Positions 21,649 through 22,178 of a DNA stretch of 22,178 nucleotides are shown here, piece by piece. Position 1 is the first letter of the stretch; each line of letters opens with the position of its first letter. This stretch comes from JBBIQZ01 sp037442065. GTDB lineage: Bacteria > Patescibacteriota > CPR2_A > CG2-30-33-46. The notes beneath the pieces were generated by a model, which saw only the letters and a program-made list of their open reading frames with translations, was not told the origin of the DNA and searched no databases. The stretch covers positions 1 to 22,178 of the forward strand of contig JBBIQZ010000010.1 of the NCBI GenBank assembly GCA_037442065.1. The letters are read 5' to 3'. Position numbers and translations under genes: made by a program.

Positions 21649-22178
21649 TTAAAGCGGGCCTAAGGGCAAAGTTTGGTCTAAAGCCCAATAATATTCTAAA
21701 TTATCATCAGTAACGGCGTTTAATACAAGAGCTGCTTCCGGAGAGAGTCCGGAAACTCTACCAGTAGAAGGACTAGGACCATATTCAATAATTGAAGCAA
21801 TGACTTTTTTATTGTTGGCCGGATTTATTACTAATACTTTTTTTCGATAATACCAACTTTTAGAAGCATAAATCGGTTGACCGTGAAGACTAGTATAATT
21901 CCAACGCATATTAATATAATACACTTCGTCGGCAACCGGTGGTGGAGTTCCCCAAGCGCCATAACCGCAACCGCCGGAAGTCTGCCAGGCCATACCATTT
22001 TGAGCTAAAAGAGGAGTCCCTGAAATACTATAATGAGAAGATGATGATTCTTGGCATCCAGACAAAGAAAGATGTTGTTCCCAGCCGGTTTTCCCAGAAT
22101 AAGCTGGCATAGGAACACCTTCTAAAGTCTCTCCTCCACCAACTACTGTATAATAATTTACCCCGGGGTCGTTCATCC
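21649..22178 (-). CDS. RlpA-like (double-psi beta-barrel) wall protein, partial
   Basis: Only the C-terminal 175 or so residues are in the window; the frame is open to the right edge, and the ATG at 22176 has no visible upstream context, so it is probably internal. Residues 113-153 of the visible part (KVLVINPANNKKVIASII, EYGPSPSTGRVSGLSPEAALVL) resemble the RlpA-like double-psi barrel, where a small-residue strand, a GP turn and an LSPEA helix recur. C41 and C70 could form a disulfide, and glycine/serine/tyrosine-rich stretches suggest an exported protein. RlpA itself is a lytic transglycosylase of septal peptidoglycan; whether this protein has that activity is unknown. It ends PLGPL before the galE promoter, on the same strand. 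The family call is tentative. Confidence 0.55.
   Translation of the reverse strand, partial: MNDPGVNYYTVVGGGETLEGVPMPAYSGKTGWEQHLSLSGCQESSSSHYSISGTPLLAQNGMAWQTSGGCGYGAWGTPPPVADEVYYINMRWNYTSLHGQPIYASKSWYYRKKVLVINPANNKKVIASIIEYGPSPSTGRVSGLSPEAALVLNAVTDDNLEYYWALDQTLPLGPL

Noticed and set aside
1..22178. CRISPR array, tRNA, rRNA, insertion sequence or phage genes
   Set aside because: No spaced direct repeats, cloverleaf-like stretch, transposase or phage motif was found on either strand; gaps between genes are too short for most of these.

Overview
The window is AT-rich, densely packed bacterial chromosome, roughly one third G+C by eye. Its gene content and style suggest a member of the Candidate Phyla Radiation (Patescibacteria). 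Pointers are an N-terminally winged-helix nucleotidyltransferase-like protein, a large VanW protein with a membrane anchor, a manganese-type pyrophosphatase, very short intergenic gaps and many 1-14 base overlaps. That placement is inference, since no rRNA is present. UGA is used as a stop (ATGA overlaps at 13266-13269 and 15243-15246), which argues against the recoded Gracilibacteria/Absconditabacteria lineages.

Left part (1-5340): the last codons of a possible upstream gene; a small unrecognised + strand gene ending in CX2CX2CX2C (116-349) with its own promoter and terminator; a nucleotidyltransferase-like gene (-) divergent from trpS (+) across a 44-base gap in which both promoters appear to give leaderless mRNAs; then, convergent with trpS, a tight minus-strand set ppaC - DUF3006 protein - vanW.

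Main part (5341-21566): one minus-strand surface-polysaccharide locus. In transcription order it is galE, fcl (GDP-L-fucose synthase), a Wzx-like flippase, a methyltransferase, a divergent GT-B glycosyltransferase, a zinc-ribbon methyltransferase, GT4, GT2, GT4, rmd, gmd, a first O-antigen polymerase/ligase-family protein, a decayed GT2/GT39 chimera, GT4, and a second polymerase/ligase-family protein. The nucleotide-sugar genes imply UDP-galactose, GDP-D-rhamnose and GDP-L-fucose. The glycosyltransferases would build a lipid-linked repeat unit, the flippase would export it, and the two Wzy_C-type proteins are candidates for polymerisation and transfer. No gene making GDP-mannose and no initiating phosphoglycosyltransferase lies inside the window. 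Internal promoters precede rmd and gmd.

Right edge (21649-22178): the C-terminal part of an RlpA-like (double-psi beta-barrel) wall protein cut by the window end.

The least ordinary points are the GT2/GT39 chimera with two homopolymer frameshifts, the set of six promoters with a TG-N extended -10 (two of them leaderless), the GMD fork to two deoxysugars, and the small CX2CX2CX2C protein. No CRISPR array, tRNA, rRNA or insertion sequence was seen, and I do not see a clearly new biological system.
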